Source of the DNA: JAJUFS01 sp964599565
GTDB taxonomy: Bacteria > Pseudomonadota > Gammaproteobacteria > Natronospirales > JAJUFS01
Reading direction: 5' to 3'
NCBI GenBank assembly: GCA_964599565.1
Contig: CAZRFE010000017.1
Coordinates: forward strand, 1-36,647
DNA length: 36,647 nt
The translations under genes and the position numbers were made by a program. Positions within the stretch are counted from its first letter, which is position 1. Each line of letters starts with the position of its first letter. Shown here in pieces: positions 15,653 through 23,965 of this stretch. The notes under the pieces were generated by a model, which made no database searches, was not told the origin of the DNA, and saw only the letters and a list, made by a program, of their open reading frames with translations.

Positions 15653-16525
15653 TCACCTTTCCGCCACGACGAATGCGAGGCGTGCGCCATCCGGACTCAA
15701 CGCCAGTCGCGAAATATCGCCGGGAAGGCTTTCGAAACTTGCAAACTCCTGCCATGCCCCACCCTCACGGACAAGCAATGCGTGTCCGCTTGCCATGATC
15801 AGCCGGCCATCCGGCAGCATCGCGAAATCCTCGCTGCCCTCGATGGCCGGTGCGAGCTCGGTGATGCGGCGCGCGGCGAAATCGAGTTGCTTGATCCAGC
15901 GCTTTCCATCGCTTCCCGGCTCGACGAACGCCATGCTGCCCGGCGAGCCTGGCACCGGCAACAGGCAACGTCCGATGTTCTTCGCGAGCACCATGACGTC
16001 ACCGCTCCTGCGGTTTGCGATGTGCAGTTCGGATACCGGATCACGCACCATGAAAAGTGCGACGTTCTCGCCGTCCAGCCAGGCGTGATAGCCGATGCCT
16101 TCAAGCATCGGAAAAACGATCTCGTAACCTGATGCGCCGGGCGCAAGCACGGCGAGCTGCTGTACGCCATTCATGTCGACGCGCACGACGGACAGTTCGC
16201 CTTGCGGTGCAGCTGTCGGCGAGTATTCGCTCTCGGGCGTCATGAGAACGGGAGCGGCCTCGCCGGTTGCAAGATCGTAGCGCCATGCATCGGCCTGGCC
16301 GTTCGCATCCGATGTGAACAGCAGCGAGTGACCGGTCAGGAACATGGGCTGGTTGTCGTAGCCGCGACGCGCGGTGAGATTGCGCGGCGCGGATGCGTCG
16401 AGCCCCTCGGCGGTCGCCTGGAGATCCACGATCCAGATATCGGATCCCGGCGGTATCACGGATGCATGCGCAGCCATCGATGCCATGCCGATGATGCACA
16501 AAACGATGCGGCGGATTCTCGTCAT
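15653..16525 (-). CDS. Exported WD40/TolB-like beta-propeller protein
   Basis: 290 residues from ATG 16525, with AAAGAGAA upstream. A signal peptide MTRIRRIVLCIIGMASMAAHA is followed by repeated blade-like segments of the TolB/PD40 type: SDIWIVDLQA, QPMFLTGHSLLFTSDANGQ, DAWRYDLATGEAAPVL and ISRLALSPDGARLAFV. This predicts a periplasmic beta-propeller, probably a binding or scaffold protein; no catalytic residues are evident. The stop is 4 bases before the DUF2147 start, so the two are translationally coupled and may act together. A 16-base palindrome lies 28 bases upstream of the start codon. Confidence 0.82.
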   Translation of the reverse strand: MTRIRRIVLCIIGMASMAAHASVIPPGSDIWIVDLQATAEGLDASAPRNLTARRGYDNQPMFLTGHSLLFTSDANGQADAWRYDLATGEAAPVLMTPESEYSPTAAPQGELSVVRVDMNGVQQLAVLAPGASGYEIVFPMLEGIGYHAWLDGENVALFMVRDPVSELHIANRRSGDVMVLAKNIGRCLLPVPGSPGSMAFVEPGSDGKRWIKQLDFAARRITELAPAIEGSEDFAMLPDGRLIMASGHALLVREGGAWQEFASFESLPGDISRLALSPDGARLAFVVAER

Positions 16526-16553
16526 TGCAGTTCTCTTTGTCCCGCGTCGTCGA

Positions 16554-16569
16554 CACTTTATATAAAGTG
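16554..16569. promoter_or_regulatory. Perfect 16-base AT-rich palindrome upstream of the beta-propeller gene
   Basis: CACTTTATATAAAGTG reads the same on both strands. It lies 28 bases upstream of the minus-strand start at 16525 and 21 bases beyond the stop of the gene ending at 16591. It contains -10-like TATA sequence in a GC-rich setting, so it may be a promoter core overlapped by an operator. Confidence 0.5.
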
Positions 16570-16590
16570 CGGACAGGATTGAATCGAAGC

Positions 16591-17553
16591 TTACCCTTTG
16601 AGCCACGGCATGGCGTCAAGATCGGCGTTCCCGCCTGTAAGCACGATGCCCGTGCGCGCGCCGTTCGGTACGAGCGTATCGCCAAGCACCGCAGCAAGCC
16701 CGACGGCCGCCGACGGTTCGATGACGATCTTCAGCCGCTCCCATGCAAGGCGCATTGCCGCAATGATTTCCTCATCGGTCACCGTCACGATGTCGTCGAC
16801 CTTCGACCGGATGACATGCAGGTTCGGCTCACCAACCGTCGCGCGCAATCCGTCCGCGATGGTTTCCGGCCGTGCAACGGCGCGTACCGCGCCCGCGCGG
16901 AACGATGCAAGCGCATCCGCCGCACCGGCGGGCTCGACGCCGATCACGCGCGTACCTGGCGACAAGGCTTTCGCAACCGTTGCACAGCCGCTGATGAGAC
17001 CGCCGCCGCCCAGCGGCACGACCAGGACATCAAGCATCGGCGCGTCCGCGAACATTTCCAGCGCAAGCGTACCCTGCCCCGCCATCACGTACCGGTCTGC
17101 ATAGGGATGGACGATGCACGCGCCGGTCTGCCGCACAACGTGTGCAAGCGCGGTTTCACGTCCCGTCATTGTCGCTTCGCAATCGATGATTGCCGCGCCG
17201 TAGCGCGCGATCGCCGCACGCTTGACCGGGTTCGCACCTTGCGGAACGACGACATGACAGGGAATGCCGCGCAGCGCAGCGGCGCGCGCAAGTGCGGCAC
17301 CGTGATTCCCGGAAGAATGTGTTGCCACGCCCCGTTTCGCGACGGCGTCATCCAGCGCGAAAACGGCATTCGCCGCGCCGCGTGCCTTGAATGCGCCGAC
17401 CTTCTGAAAATTCTCGCACTTGAACAGCAGTTCCGCGCCGGCCATCTCGTCCAGGCTTGCCGCATGCATCATCGGCGTGCGGTGGACGTAGGGTGCAATC
17501 CGCGCGGCTGCTTCGCGAACGTCCTCGATCCCAAGCTCGAACGTTGCCGTCAT
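16591..17553 (-). CDS. PLP-dependent serine/threonine dehydratase or serine racemase family enzyme
   Basis: 320 residues of the fold-type II PLP family that includes threonine dehydratase, serine racemase and 3-hydroxyaspartate dehydratase. The PLP lysine is Lys56 in GAFKARGA. SSGNHGAALA carries the serine used by racemases, GGGGLISG binds the PLP phosphate, and the spacing Glu-Pro-x-x-Ala-x-Asp (VEPAGAAD) matches the divalent-metal site of serine racemase. There is no C-terminal ACT regulatory domain, so it is not biosynthetic IlvA. Start ATG 17553 overlaps the stop of the upstream gene as ATGA and has a GGGAG site 8 bases before it. Exact substrate preference is not readable. Confidence 0.9.
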   Translation of the reverse strand: MTATFELGIEDVREAAARIAPYVHRTPMMHAASLDEMAGAELLFKCENFQKVGAFKARGAANAVFALDDAVAKRGVATHSSGNHGAALARAAALRGIPCHVVVPQGANPVKRAAIARYGAAIIDCEATMTGRETALAHVVRQTGACIVHPYADRYVMAGQGTLALEMFADAPMLDVLVVPLGGGGLISGCATVAKALSPGTRVIGVEPAGAADALASFRAGAVRAVARPETIADGLRATVGEPNLHVIRSKVDDIVTVTDEEIIAAMRLAWERLKIVIEPSAAVGLAAVLGDTLVPNGARTGIVLTGGNADLDAMPWLKG

Positions 17554-18143
17554 GCCGTCTTCTCCCAGCAAAGCAACCGGTTGTTCGCGGGCAGTGCGCA
17601 GTCTGCGAGAAATCGCAGGCCATGCGCCGCCGCCAGCGCGTGGACATCTTCGATGTCGCGTATGCCTTCACCGCCGCCACGCGCGTGGAGTTCCACGTCA
17701 AATGCCGCGTTGCCTGTGCTCGTCGCTGTGCCGGCGTAGTGAAACGGCCCGTAGATGATAAGCCGGCCGCCGCGGGGCAATCTCGCGCTCGCGTTGTCGA
17801 TGAATGCTTCCACCGCAGGCCACGGCAGGATGTGCAACGTGTTCGCGCTGAAAACGCCGTCGAACGCAACATCGGGCCAGCGCGCTGTCACATCAAGAAC
17901 CAGCGGTCCTTCGACATCCGCGACAGGGTGCGCGGCAAGCATCGCGCGGATACCGTCTTCGCGTTGTTCGACGTCCGAGCATATCCAGCGCAACCACGGC
18001 ATGCCGGCGGAGAAATGCACGGCATGCTGGCCCGTTCCGCTGCCGATTTCGAGTATTCGCCGGTTTTCACGCAGCAGGTATTCAAGGCGCGCAAGTATCG
18101 GCGCCTTGTTGCGCTCCGACGCCGCTGACCAGGACGCGTTCAG
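17550..18143 (-). CDS. DUF938 family SAM-dependent methyltransferase, apparent CTG start
   Basis: I recognise this as DUF938, a class I SAM-methyltransferase-like family of about 200 residues. The conserved N-terminus (SAASERNKAPIL, then ILEIGSGTGQHAVHF, the SAM-binding motif I) lies upstream of 18020, yet that frame holds no ATG, GTG or TTG before it. The best candidate is CTG at 18143-18141, which overlaps the orn stop as CTGA and gives 197 residues. A gene model starting at GTG 18020 would lose motif I. The ribosome site before the CTG is weak (GGA about 10 bases upstream), so reinitiation after orn, another rare start, or a sequence error remain possible. The 3' end overlaps the dehydratase start. 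The methyl acceptor is unknown. Confidence 0.82.
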   Translation of the reverse strand: MNASWSAASERNKAPILARLEYLLRENRRILEIGSGTGQHAVHFSAGMPWLRWICSDVEQREDGIRAMLAAHPVADVEGPLVLDVTARWPDVAFDGVFSANTLHILPWPAVEAFIDNASARLPRGGRLIIYGPFHYAGTATSTGNAAFDVELHARGGGEGIRDIEDVHALAAAHGLRFLADCALPANNRLLCWEKTA

Positions 18144-18715
18144 CGCGTTGCATCCGTGCTGGTCATGACGTCTGCACGAAACAGTCTTTCGCGGTAGTGG
18201 CGCAGCTCGTCGATCGAATCGCGGATGTCATCAAGCGCAAGATGGCTCGATTCCTTCGTGAAACTGTCCGCCACATCCGGCGCCCAGCGCTTCGCCAGTT
18301 CCTTCAGTGTGCTGACATCGAGGTTGCGGTAATGAAAATAGCGTTCCAATCCGGGCATGCAGCGGGCGAGGAACCGGCGGTCCTGGCAGATGCTGTTGCC
18401 GCACATCGGCGAGCTGTTCGGCGGCACCCATTGCTGCAGGAAGGCGATCGTGCGGCGCTCCGCTTCCGCTTCGTCCATGTGGCTTTCGCGCACGCGCTGC
18501 GTGAGGCCGGACGCGCCGTGCTGGCGCGTGTTCCATTCGTCCATCGCGGCGAGCACGGCGTCGTCCTGGTGGATCGCGAGCATCGGGCCCTCGGCGAGCA
18601 CGTTGAGATGCTTGTCCGTGACGACCGTGGCGATCTCGATGATACGGTCGGTGAACGTATCCAGGCCGGTCATTTCGAGATCGATCCAGATGAGGTTTTC
18701 CGGGCTGGACGGCAT
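18140..18715 (-). CDS. orn: Oligoribonuclease
   Basis: A 3'-5' exoribonuclease of the DEDDh family that degrades 2-5 nucleotide RNAs, including pGpG from cyclic-di-GMP breakdown; cytoplasmic dimer. The 191 residues match the family length. Motif I is WIDLEMTGLD, the middle motif includes NSICQDRRFL, FHYRNLDVSTLKEL follows, and the last motif is HLALDDIRDSIDELRHYRE. ATG 18715 is chosen because GAGGAA lies about 7 bases upstream and the conserved region starts immediately; longer in-frame extensions run into the divergent gene. It is the first gene of a tightly overlapped trio with the DUF938 and PLP enzymes. Confidence 0.97.
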   Translation of the reverse strand: MPSSPENLIWIDLEMTGLDTFTDRIIEIATVVTDKHLNVLAEGPMLAIHQDDAVLAAMDEWNTRQHGASGLTQRVRESHMDEAEAERRTIAFLQQWVPPNSSPMCGNSICQDRRFLARCMPGLERYFHYRNLDVSTLKELAKRWAPDVADSFTKESSHLALDDIRDSIDELRHYRERLFRADVMTSTDATR

Positions 18716-18809
18716 GCGTGATTCCTCGTGAATGCGGGCGTGCTTGTGGCGCATTCTAGCAAACGCTAGGCTAGGCGCGTTCCTGCCTGCCGCCGCATCG
18801 GAGTTTTTC

Positions 18810-20054
18810 ATGCACGCATTCACCCTCCTGTTCCTGGCGTTTCTCGCGCTGGGGCTCGCCATCCGTTTCTGGCTCAACATCCGCCAGGTCCGGCACGTTC
18901 GCGCGCACCGCGACACGGTGCCCGACGCGTTTGCGAGCGCAGTCAAACCGGATGAACACCGCAAGGCCGCGGATTACACGATCGCAAAGGCGGGACTCGG
19001 CCGCTGGGACGCCGTGATCGGCGCACTGCTTCTGCTGGCGTTCACGCTTGGCGGTGGTATCGACTGGCTGGATGGGCTCTGGCGCGAGACCGCATGGCAT
19101 CCGTACCTGCTCGGCGTCGCGGTGATACTCAGCGTGATGCTGATCAACATGCTGCTGGAGCTGCCGCTGTCCGTGTATTCCACGTTCGTTGTCGAAGAAC
19201 GTTTCGGCTTCAATCGCAGCACGCCTGCACTGTTCGTTTCAGACCTGTTCAAGGGTCTGGCGCTTGCGTTTCTCATCGGCGGACCGCTGCTGCTGCTGAC
19301 GCTGTGGTTCATGGATGCAACGGGCCGCTTCTGGTGGCTGTGGGTGTGGGCGTTGTGGACAGGTTTCAGCCTGCTCATGGCGTGGGCGTACCCGACATTC
19401 ATCGCACCGCTGTTCAACACGTTCTCGCCGCTTGCGGACACGACGTTGCGTGAACGCATCGAGAACCTGCTCGACCGCTGCGGCTTCCGCAGTTCCGGGA
19501 TCTATGTCATGGATGGCTCGAAACGCTCCGCGCACGGCAATGCGTATTTCACCGGCGTCGGTCGCTCGAAGCGCATCGTCTTCTTCGATACGCTGATGAA
19601 AGACCTTGACCATGACCAGATCGAGGCCGTGCTTGCGCACGAGCTCGGTCACTTCGCGCGGCGCCACGTCCTGAAACGTCTCATCGTGAGCGCTGCCGTT
19701 TCGCTTGCGGCACTCGCCCTGCTCGGCTGGCTGATCGACAAACCCTGGTTCTACACCGCGCTCGGCATCTCGATTCCATCGCAGCATGCCGCGCTGCTGA
19801 TCTTCCTGCTGGTCCTGCCGGTGTTCACGTATCCGTTCACGCCGCTCGGATCGGTGTTCTCGCGCAAGCATGAATTCGAGGCCGACGAATTCGCCGTCGA
19901 GCATGCCGAGGCGCGCGCGCTCGAAAGCGCACTGGTCAGCCTTTACCGCGAGAACGCCAGCACGCTCACGCCCGACCCGGTGCATTCCGCATTCTACGAT
20001 TCGCATCCGCCGGCAACGATCCGCATCCGCCATCTGCGGGAGCTCGATGCTTGA
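18810..20054 (+). CDS. M48 family (Ste24-type) membrane metallopeptidase
   Basis: 414-residue integral membrane zinc protease related to CAAX prenyl protease 1/Ste24. There are several hydrophobic helices, starting at residues 2-20. The zinc motif HELGH begins at His277 and the third ligand is in FEADEFAVEHA. ATG 18810 is chosen because GGAG lies 6 bases upstream and the first helix begins there; the in-frame start at 18732 lies close to the divergent orn gene. The stop overlaps the rsgA start (TTGA). In bacteria these proteases are thought to act in membrane protein quality control; the substrate is unknown here. Confidence 0.93.
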   Translation: MHAFTLLFLAFLALGLAIRFWLNIRQVRHVRAHRDTVPDAFASAVKPDEHRKAADYTIAKAGLGRWDAVIGALLLLAFTLGGGIDWLDGLWRETAWHPYLLGVAVILSVMLINMLLELPLSVYSTFVVEERFGFNRSTPALFVSDLFKGLALAFLIGGPLLLLTLWFMDATGRFWWLWVWALWTGFSLLMAWAYPTFIAPLFNTFSPLADTTLRERIENLLDRCGFRSSGIYVMDGSKRSAHGNAYFTGVGRSKRIVFFDTLMKDLDHDQIEAVLAHELGHFARRHVLKRLIVSAAVSLAALALLGWLIDKPWFYTALGISIPSQHAALLIFLLVLPVFTYPFTPLGSVFSRKHEFEADEFAVEHAEARALESALVSLYRENASTLTPDPVHSAFYDSHPPATIRIRHLRELDA

Positions 20055-20953
20055 GCGATGCATGCACAGGACTTGTGATCGTCAACTTTCGCCGCCACTC
20101 CGTCGTCGAAACGGCGGGCGGCGAGCAGATTCGCTGCATCGTGAAGGGACGCAAGCTGAAACCGGTCGCAGGCGACAGGGTCCGTTTCGAGCAGACAGGT
20201 GATGACAGCGCGATCACCGAAATTCTTCCACGGCATGGTCTTGTCGAGCGCTATGACAGCGTGCGCGAGCGGCAGCTGCTCGCGGCGAACGTCGACCAGG
20301 CGATCGTCGTCACGGCCATCGAGCCTGAGACCGACTGGTTCACGCTCGACAAGTATCTCGCCGCAGCGCAAGCAAACGGAATCGCGCCGCTGATCGTGCT
20401 GAACAAGATCGATCTCGCGGACGCCGCGCAGCTCGCAGCACTCGAAATCCGCTTCGAGGTGTACCGGAATCTCGGCTATGACGTGCTCATGCTCAGCACG
20501 GCGAACGGCGCGGGCGGCGATGAATTTCTTGAAAGGCTGTCCGGCAGGACGAACATCCTGATCGGCGCATCAGGCGTCGGGAAATCCGCCATCACGCAAC
20601 TGATGTTGCCGGATGCCGATATCCGCACCGGCGAGATTTCGCAGGCGAGCGGCGAAGGTCGCCACACCACGACGGCAACCACGCTCTACCACCTGCCGCT
20701 CGGCGGAAACCTGATCGACTCTCCGGGCGTGCGCGAATACCGGCTGTGGCCGATGCCGCCACGAGATATCGGACCCTTGTTCCGGGAAATTCGCGATCTG
20801 CAGGGACAATGCAGGTTCATGGATTGCCTGCATCGCAAGGAGCCGGGTTGCGCGGTGAAGGCGGCGGTGGATAGGAACGCGATCAACGAACGCCGTTACG
20901 CAAGCTATCTTGCGCTGGTGGGCATCATGGAAGACCAGTACCGGAGTTACTAG
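20051..20953 (+). CDS. rsgA: Small ribosomal subunit biogenesis GTPase RsgA
   Basis: Circularly permuted GTPase that helps late maturation of the 30S subunit; 300 residues. The order is an N-terminal OB fold (GLVIVNFRRHSVVE), then G4 LNKIDL, G1 GASGVGKS, G3 DSPGV, and a C-terminal zinc finger QCRFMDCLHRKEPGC. TTG 20051 is the first available start in frame, keeps the complete OB-fold strand, and has GGGAG 8 bases upstream at 20038-20042. It overlaps the stop of the M48 protease gene as TTGA, so translation is probably coupled. A GTG at 20075 would cut the first strand. Confidence 0.95.
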   Translation: MSDACTGLVIVNFRRHSVVETAGGEQIRCIVKGRKLKPVAGDRVRFEQTGDDSAITEILPRHGLVERYDSVRERQLLAANVDQAIVVTAIEPETDWFTLDKYLAAAQANGIAPLIVLNKIDLADAAQLAALEIRFEVYRNLGYDVLMLSTANGAGGDEFLERLSGRTNILIGASGVGKSAITQLMLPDADIRTGEISQASGEGRHTTTATTLYHLPLGGNLIDSPGVREYRLWPMPPRDIGPLFREIRDLQGQCRFMDCLHRKEPGCAVKAAVDRNAINERRYASYLALVGIMEDQYRSY

Positions 20954-20965
20954 CGCGTCCTTCGA

Positions 20966-21310
20966 TCAGCCCGGCGGCCATTCCATTCGCCGTCCGCCGA
21001 GCACGTGCAGATGCATGTGAAACACGGTCTGCCCGGCACCCTCGCCACAGTTCATCACCGTGCGATAACCCGATGCCTCAATGCCTTCGCGTGCGGCGAT
21101 TTCCTTTGCTGCAAGATACAGTCTGCCGACCAGTGCGTCGTGATGCGCATCGAGATCGTTGATGCTGCTGACATGTTCCTTCGGTATCACCAGCACATGC
21201 GTCGGCGCCTGCGGGTTGATGTCGCGAAACGCGAGCACGTCATCCGTCTCCAGCACGACGTCGGGCGCAATCTCGCCGTTGATCATCTTGCAGAACAGGC
21301 AATCGTTCAT
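20966..21310 (-). CDS. hinT: HIT family nucleotide hydrolase (HinT-like)
   Basis: 114 residues with the histidine triad HMHLH (His98, His100, His102) that cleaves nucleoside phosphoramidates and similar adducts. Two N-terminal cysteines (CLFC, residues 4 and 7) and the histidine in PTHVLVIPKEH suggest the zinc-bearing subgroup. An AAGGGG site lies before ATG 21310. It is the last gene of the dnaX-ybaB-recR group, 15 bases after recR, and ends 12 bases from the convergent rsgA stop, so there is no room for a separate terminator. Confidence 0.93.
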   Translation of the reverse strand: MNDCLFCKMINGEIAPDVVLETDDVLAFRDINPQAPTHVLVIPKEHVSSINDLDAHHDALVGRLYLAAKEIAAREGIEASGYRTVMNCGEGAGQTVFHMHLHVLGGRRMEWPPG

Positions 21311-21325
21311 GACATCCCCTTGCGT

Positions 21326-21925
21326 CTAGCGAAAATCCAGCCGGCCGCTGAAGGCGTGCGACAGCGTGCCACCATCAACGTATTCGAGTTCGCCGCCGAG
21401 CGGTACGCCGTGCGCGATGCGCGTGACGCGCAAGCCGCGATCCCGCGCCAGCTCGCCGATGTACTGCGCCGTCGCTTCGCCTTCGACAGTCGGATTCGTC
21501 GCAAGAATCACTTCCCGCGTCTCGCCTCCTTCCAGGCGCTTCTCAAGCGTATCAAGGCCAAGTTCTTCCGGACCGATGCCATCCAGCGGCGACAGCCGGC
21601 CCATCAGCACGAAGTAATACCCGCGGTAGCCGGTGTTCTGCTCGATCGCCATCACGTCCGCCGGGTTCTCGACAATGCACAGCACGCCGGCATCGCGCGT
21701 CGTTGACGCACAGATTCCGCACAGCGCATCGTCGCTGAGCATGCGGCAGCGTTCGCAATGACGCACGTTGTCGCATGCATCCTGCAGCGCGTTCGCGATT
21801 TCGCGTGCGCCCTGGCGGTCGCGTTCAAGGAGATGGAACGCAATGCGTTGCGCGGATTTCGGGCCGACACCCGGCATGCAGCGCAATGCCTGCACCAGCC
21901 GTTCGACCCTGCGTGAATAGCTCAT
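21326..21925 (-). CDS. recR: Recombination mediator protein RecR
   Basis: 199 residues. Together with RecF and RecO it helps load RecA on SSB-coated gaps. The N-terminal helix-hairpin-helix region includes MPGVGPKSAQRIAFHLL, a four-cysteine zinc finger uses Cys57, Cys60, Cys69 and Cys72, and a Toprim domain follows (VLCIVENPADVMAIE, later LATNPTVEGEATAQY). The start is 2 bases after the stop of the ybaB gene, so translation is likely coupled. Confidence 0.97.
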   Translation of the reverse strand: MSYSRRVERLVQALRCMPGVGPKSAQRIAFHLLERDRQGAREIANALQDACDNVRHCERCRMLSDDALCGICASTTRDAGVLCIVENPADVMAIEQNTGYRGYYFVLMGRLSPLDGIGPEELGLDTLEKRLEGGETREVILATNPTVEGEATAQYIGELARDRGLRVTRIAHGVPLGGELEYVDGGTLSHAFSGRLDFR

Positions 21926-21927
21926 GA

Positions 21928-22245
21928 TCAGAACGGCAGCTTGAAGCCGGGCGGCAGGCCGCCTGCGAGGCCCGAGAATTTTTCCTTCGTCTGCTCCTCG
22001 ACGCGTCGCACGGCATCGTTCACCGCCGCGGCGAGGAGATCCTCGAGCATGTCTGCGTCGTCGGACAGCACCGAAGGATCGATGCGCACCTGTTTCACTT
22101 CGTGACGGCCGGTCATCGTGACCTTGACCATGCCGCCGCCCGCCGTACCTTCGACTTCAAGGCGCGCGATTTCTTCCTGCGCACGCTGCATGCCTTCCTG
22201 CAGCTTCTGCGCCTGCTTCATCATGTTGCCGAAACCGCCTTTCAT
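21928..22245 (-). CDS. ybaB: YbaB/EbfC family nucleoid-associated protein
   Basis: 105-residue DNA-binding protein forming tweezer-like dimers that coat the nucleoid. It has the characteristic N-terminal helix MMKQAQKLQEGMQRAQEEIARLEVEG, a conserved GGGMVKVTMTGRHEVKQVRIDPS beta part, and a C-terminal helix with NDAVRRVEE. An AAGGAG ribosome site precedes ATG 22245. Position between dnaX and recR is the standard bacterial order. Confidence 0.96.
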   Translation of the reverse strand: MKGGFGNMMKQAQKLQEGMQRAQEEIARLEVEGTAGGGMVKVTMTGRHEVKQVRIDPSVLSDDADMLEDLLAAAVNDAVRRVEEQTKEKFSGLAGGLPPGFKLPF

Positions 22246-22254
22246 GTCCGCTCC

Positions 22255-23898
22255 TTACTCCCGTTCGATGGGACGCACGCTGTCCGGATCCAGCGCCGCG
22301 CCAAACATTTCCTGCATCGCCTGCACGTTCGGATCGTGCGCGAAGGAGTTCTCTGCGGCCTGCTGGCGCGCTGAGCGACGCCGCGCTTCGCGCTGCGCGG
22401 GCGTTTCCGCTGCAAGCTCGCCGACGTGAACCTTCAATTTCAGTTTCTCCCGGTAGAAGCGGCACAGCGCCGCCTCGATACGCTCCACCAGCTTGCCGTT
22501 GAGCATCTGGGCATGTTGTGGTGCGAGCGTGACATGCAGCACGTCGCCATCACGACGCTGGTACGCGCAGTTCAATGCAAGCTGCTGCGCGATGCCCGTC
22601 AGGCCGAGCGCTTCCACCAGTCCGTTCCAGTCCGGATCGCGCCATTCGCCGGGTGCCGCAGGCGTTTCCGTTTCCGCAGCAGGCGAGGTGCGCAGGGCAT
22701 CATCGGCGCGCGCCGTCGCCGATGGCTCCGGTCTCCTGCCGGTTGCGGCCGGCGCCTTTTCCTGGACGCGCGGCGATACATTCGCCGCCGTACCGCCGGT
22801 TGCGCTTCCCGGCGTCGAGGCAGGACGAAACGCAAGCATGCGCAAAAGCAGCATCTCGAATGCCGCGCGCACATCGGGCGCCGCGCCGAGCTCGCGCTGT
22901 CCAAGCTGCGCAATCTGGTAATAAAGCTGAACGTCTTCCGGCGCGATGGTTGCGGCAAGCGATGCAATGACATCGCGGTCTTCCCAGTCATCGGTGCCGG
23001 CAGGCACCAGCTGGAAACGCGCAACGCGCTGGAGCATGCCCGCGAGTTCTTCATTCACCAGCCGGTAGTCCGGCGCCTGCGTGTCGAGCACTTCAAGCGC
23101 GGCCAGCAGTGCCGCGCCGTTCGCCGTTGCCAGCGCCTGCAGCAGTTCGACGACGTGATGCCGTTCGATGGTACCCAGCATGGCGCGCACTTCCGCTTCA
23201 CGCAGCGCGCCGCCGCCGAATGCAATCGCCTGGTCGAGCAGGCTCAGCGCATCGCGCATGCTGCCGTCGGCCGCACGCGCAAGCAGCGGCAATGCCGCGC
23301 CTTCGACAGTCACCTGTTCCGCAGCGAGCACATGCTGCAGATGGCTTTCAATGAGATTCGCGGGCATGCGCTTGAGACTGAACTGCAGGCAGCGCGAAAG
23401 AATCGTCACCGGCAGGCGCTGCGGGTCCGTGGTCGCGAACAGGAATTTCACGTGCGGCGGCGGTTCTTCAAGCGTCTTCAGCAATGCATTGAAGGAATGG
23501 TTGGACAGCATGTGCACCTCGTCGACGAGATACACCTTGTAGCGGCCGCGCGTGGGCGCGTACTGCACGTTGTCCAGCAACTCGCGCGTGTCATCGACCT
23601 TGGTGCGTGAAGCGGCATCGACCTCGATGAGATCCACGAAGCGGCCTTCGTCGATCTCGCGACAGGCCGCACACTGCCCACAGGGTTTCGAACTCACACC
23701 CTGCTCGCAGTTGAGCGATTTCGCGAGAATGCGCGCGATGGTCGTCTTGCCCACGCCGCGCGTCCCGGTGAACAGGAAGGCGTGATGGAGACGGTCGTTG
23801 TCCAGCGCATTGACGAGCGCGCGCAGGACGTGCTCCTGGCCGACCATTTCGCCGAAGTGGCGCGGCCGGTATTTTCTGGCGAGAGCCTGGTAGGTCAT
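22255..23898 (-). CDS. dnaX: DNA polymerase III subunit gamma/tau
   Basis: Clamp-loader ATPase, 547 residues. Walker A is GTRGVGKTT (residues 45-53), a zinc module uses Cys64, Cys73, Cys76 and Cys79, the sensor region is LVDEVHML (124-131), and the arginine finger is SRC (168-170). Domain III and a Pro/Ala-rich linker follow, then a C-terminal tau-like domain with WNGLVEALGLTG and LNCAYQRRDGDVLHVTL. I saw no A-AAA-AAG slippery site, so a separate gamma product by frameshifting is not evident. It is shorter than the E. coli tau (643 residues), mainly in the linker. It is transcribed after the 4.5S RNA gene. Confidence 0.96.
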   Translation of the reverse strand: MTYQALARKYRPRHFGEMVGQEHVLRALVNALDNDRLHHAFLFTGTRGVGKTTIARILAKSLNCEQGVSSKPCGQCAACREIDEGRFVDLIEVDAASRTKVDDTRELLDNVQYAPTRGRYKVYLVDEVHMLSNHSFNALLKTLEEPPPHVKFLFATTDPQRLPVTILSRCLQFSLKRMPANLIESHLQHVLAAEQVTVEGAALPLLARAADGSMRDALSLLDQAIAFGGGALREAEVRAMLGTIERHHVVELLQALATANGAALLAALEVLDTQAPDYRLVNEELAGMLQRVARFQLVPAGTDDWEDRDVIASLAATIAPEDVQLYYQIAQLGQRELGAAPDVRAAFEMLLLRMLAFRPASTPGSATGGTAANVSPRVQEKAPAATGRRPEPSATARADDALRTSPAAETETPAAPGEWRDPDWNGLVEALGLTGIAQQLALNCAYQRRDGDVLHVTLAPQHAQMLNGKLVERIEAALCRFYREKLKLKVHVGELAAETPAQREARRRSARQQAAENSFAHDPNVQAMQEMFGAALDPDSVRPIERE

Positions 23899-23965
23899 TG
23901 GAATTCGGAACGTGTTGGAAGCCGCAACTCTAACACAGCGTCGACGATCAGAATGGAGGCGGCCC

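Noticed and set aside
22255..23898. Programmed frameshift in dnaX producing gamma
   Set aside because: No A-AAA-AAG or similar slippery run was found in the linker region.
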